Assembly: GCF_018780105.1 (NCBI RefSeq)
Contig: NZ_JADMKC010000007.1
Location: 372,001 to 436,000 of the forward strand
DNA: 64,000 bases
DNA from: Thiobacillus sp.
Lineage (GTDB): Bacteria; Pseudomonadota; Gammaproteobacteria; Burkholderiales; Thiobacillaceae
Direction: 5' to 3'
A program made the position numbers and the translations under genes. Of this stretch, positions 62,312 to 64,000 are shown piece by piece; within the stretch, counting starts at the first letter, position 1, and the number at the start of each line of letters is the position of its first letter. A model generated the notes under the pieces. The model saw nothing but the letters and a program-made list of their open reading frames with translations, ran no database searches and was not told the origin of the DNA.

Positions 62312-63531
62312 TGGAAGCGATACTGCTTGGAATTTATTCCTTTTTCGTCTGGCTGATTTTCATCAAGTTCAAGTGGCTGCCCTGGAACACCAAGTCCCAG
62401 GTGATCGTGGTCATCATCCCCATCGTCGGCATCGCTTCGCTGATCCTGCTATTGAATATCTTCGCGCCGTCGTCGGCCGATGTCCGCGTCATCAAATACG
62501 TGGTGCAGGTGGTGCCGCAGGTACGCGGCCGGGTCATCGAAGTGCCGGTCGCCGGCAACGACTACGTGAAAAAAGGCGCCGTGCTGTTCAAGATCGACCC
62601 GACGCCTTATCGCAATACCGTCAAACAGCTCGAAGGCAAGCTCGCCGCCAACCAGGCGGCCATGAACGAAGCGCTGGCGGGCTTGAGTCAGGCCGGCGCC
62701 AGCGTGGGCGAGATGCGCGAGGCGGTGAATGCGGCGGCCGGTCAGGCCGGCGCGATTCGGGCCAACCTGGAGCTCGCGAAAAAGCGGGTGGCCGAATACC
62801 GCGAACTGGTGGCCACCGGCGCCGGCGACCGCTTCGGTCTGGAACAGTGGGAAGCCAGCGTGCGCGAACTGGAAGGGCAACTGCTTGCTGCCAGGGCGTC
62901 CGAATCGCAGGCGAAGTTCAAGTTGTCGGCACGCGCCGGCGGCGATCAGGCGGCCGTGGCGACCGCCAAGGCCAAGGTGGCAACGGCCAAGGCACAACTG
63001 GCCGCGACCCAGGCCGACCTCGACAATGCGCGTTGGGAATTGACGCAGACCGTGATGGTGGCGCCAGCCAACGGCTGGGTGATGAACTTGCAGTTGCGTC
63101 CCGGCTCGATGGTGGTGGGCGTGCCGCTGGCACCCGCCATGACCTTCGTCGAGGACAACTACCAGATCATCGCGCTGTATCACCAGAACGAACTGCATCA
63201 GGTGCAACCGGGCGATGCCGCCGAGCTGGCGCTCAATACCTTGCCGGGGCAGATCATCAAGGCCCGGGTGAACTCCATCGTCTGGGGACAGGGACAGGGC
63301 CAGCTGCCGGTTTCCGGCACGCTGCCGCAAACCGGCGCCGCGCCGCAGTTTCCCAACCGCTTCGCGGTCAGGCTGGACGTTGAGCCCAGGCATCAAAGCA
63401 TTTTCCTGGCCGCAGGCGCCGCGGGCGATGCCGCCATCTATTCGCAGCATCTCAAGGCCATCCATATCCTGCGGATGGTGATCCTGCGCGTGGGGTCCTA
63501 CACGAACTACCTGATTCCCAAGTTGCACTGA
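62311..63531 (+). CDS. HlyD-family membrane fusion protein (YiaV-like)
   Basis: The 406-residue periplasmic adaptor has two N-terminal hydrophobic segments (LLGIYSFFVWLIFIKF, VIVVIIPIVGIASLILLLNI), a lipoyl half-motif VVPQVRGRVIEVPVAGNDYV near residue 70, a long coiled-coil hairpin (about 105-230) and the second lipoyl half VMVAPANGWVMNLQLRPGSMV near residue 247, then the beta-barrel. It bridges an inner-membrane pump to an outer-membrane channel. Encoded between the YiaW-like protein and an outer-membrane factor, it is part of a three-gene export operon; no separate ABC, MFS or RND pump is seen up to the window edge. Confidence 0.92.
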   Translation: MEAILLGIYSFFVWLIFIKFKWLPWNTKSQVIVVIIPIVGIASLILLLNIFAPSSADVRVIKYVVQVVPQVRGRVIEVPVAGNDYVKKGAVLFKIDPTPYRNTVKQLEGKLAANQAAMNEALAGLSQAGASVGEMREAVNAAAGQAGAIRANLELAKKRVAEYRELVATGAGDRFGLEQWEASVRELEGQLLAARASESQAKFKLSARAGGDQAAVATAKAKVATAKAQLAATQADLDNARWELTQTVMVAPANGWVMNLQLRPGSMVVGVPLAPAMTFVEDNYQIIALYHQNELHQVQPGDAAELALNTLPGQIIKARVNSIVWGQGQGQLPVSGTLPQTGAAPQFPNRFAVRLDVEPRHQSIFLAAGAAGDAAIYSQHLKAIHILRMVILRVGSYTNYLIPKLH

Positions 63532-64000
63532 TGCGCGCCGCCAGATTTTTTCCGCGCAGCACCCTGGCTCTGGCCGTCAGCCTGCTGGCGGGTTGCGCTT
63601 TGCAGACGCCGCCGCCTTCCGCGGAACTGCAGAAGGAGGCGTTGCCCAATGCGAGTCTACCGCAGCAGTGGAAGCAGCCGGCCGAGCCCGGCGCGGTGGC
63701 GGATCAGGCCTTCGACAGTTTCAACGATGCCGCGCTGGCGGCGCTGATTCGCGAGGCCCTGACCTACAACGCCGACCTGCGCGCCGGCGCTGCCCGGGTC
63801 GAGCAGGCGAAGGGCTATGTCACCGTGGCCGGAGCGGATCTGAAGCCGGGCGTTGCCGCCATGGCCAAGGGCGGCGGCAAATGGAGCGGCGATTACAGCG
63901 GCATGGAAAACGCCCTGATCGGCGCCACCTGGGAAATCGATGTGTGGGGCCGCCAGCGTTACGGCGCGCGTGCCGCTGCCGACGATTACGCTTCGGCGCA
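63531..64000 (+). CDS. Outer-membrane efflux lipoprotein (TolC/NodT type), 3' end cut by the window
   Basis: The ATG overlaps the last base of the HlyD-family stop (TGATG). The visible 156 residues begin MRAARFFPRSTLALAVSLLAGCALQ, a lipoprotein signal with Cys22, and continue with FDSFNDAALAALIREALTYN and AAARVEQAKGYVTVAGADLKPG, then ALIGATWEIDVWGRQR. This is the N terminus of an outer-membrane factor of the NodT/OprM family, where the WEIDVWGR motif is typical. The frame stays open to the right edge. It completes the tripartite exporter with the adaptor encoded before it. Confidence 0.92.
   Translation, partial: MRAARFFPRSTLALAVSLLAGCALQTPPPSAELQKEALPNASLPQQWKQPAEPGAVADQAFDSFNDAALAALIREALTYNADLRAGAARVEQAKGYVTVAGADLKPGVAAMAKGGGKWSGDYSGMENALIGATWEIDVWGRQRYGARAAADDYASA

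Overview
The window looks like a chromosomal segment of a GC-rich betaproteobacterium. The gene orders rne divergent from rluC-HAD-Rieske-sppA, thrS-infC-rpmI-rplT-pheST-ihfA-merR, and dxs-ispA-xseB all fit. A Tat-exported high-potential iron-sulfur protein (HiPIP) points to an iron-sulfur or sulfur-oxidising, Thiobacillus/Nitrosomonadales-like lineage. That placement is inference from gene content; no rRNA lies in the window.

Layout. 1-12 kb: end of a retropepsin-like protease, folE2, the isoprenoid cluster dxs-ispA-xseB, a BrkB membrane protein fused to a cyclic-nucleotide-binding domain, an aspartate-type aminotransferase divergent from uvrB, a low-molecular-weight tyrosine phosphatase, a PAS-GGDEF diguanylate cyclase and an atypical TIM-barrel lyase-like protein. 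12-20 kb: RNase E, then rluC-HAD-Rieske-sppA-rof-AAA ATPase. 20-27.6 kb: tRNA-Val and the translation operon, with infC starting at ATC and intrinsic-terminator hairpins directly in front of thrS and pheS, then tRNA-Pro. 27.7-32.3 kb: sodB, a selO operon, doxX and HiPIP.

32.35-34.88 kb is the main accessory segment. A roughly 2.45-kb AT-richer insertion sits at the 3' end of tRNA-Arg(ACG), bounded by an approximately 80-bp direct repeat that copies the tRNA from its anticodon loop through its terminator. It carries a pentapeptide-repeat membrane protein, a small apparently leaderless gene with a Fic-inhibitor-like motif, and a decayed fic fragment. No integrase remains. Next come tRNA-Ser, lysC, rlmD, a PolB-type exonuclease, an HDOD protein, a DUF4139 protein, pgi and an SlyD-like isomerase.

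44.4-47.3 kb holds an Mla-like lipid transport operon (permease, ATPase-position protein, MCE protein, lipoprotein) in which the ATPase-position protein has lost Walker A. 47.4-52.7 kb has an SH3 protein, an M48 protease, a CHASE2 adenylate cyclase, a class II cyclic-nucleotide phosphodiesterase and a CYTH protein. 53.2-56.1 kb encodes a UDP-glucuronate decarboxylase-like enzyme and two family 2 glycosyltransferases. 56.4-60.4 kb is alaA-hom-thrC, which with lysC covers part of the aspartate-to-threonine route. The window ends with a glutathione transferase, msrA and a YiaW/YiaV/outer-membrane-factor export operon cut by the right edge.
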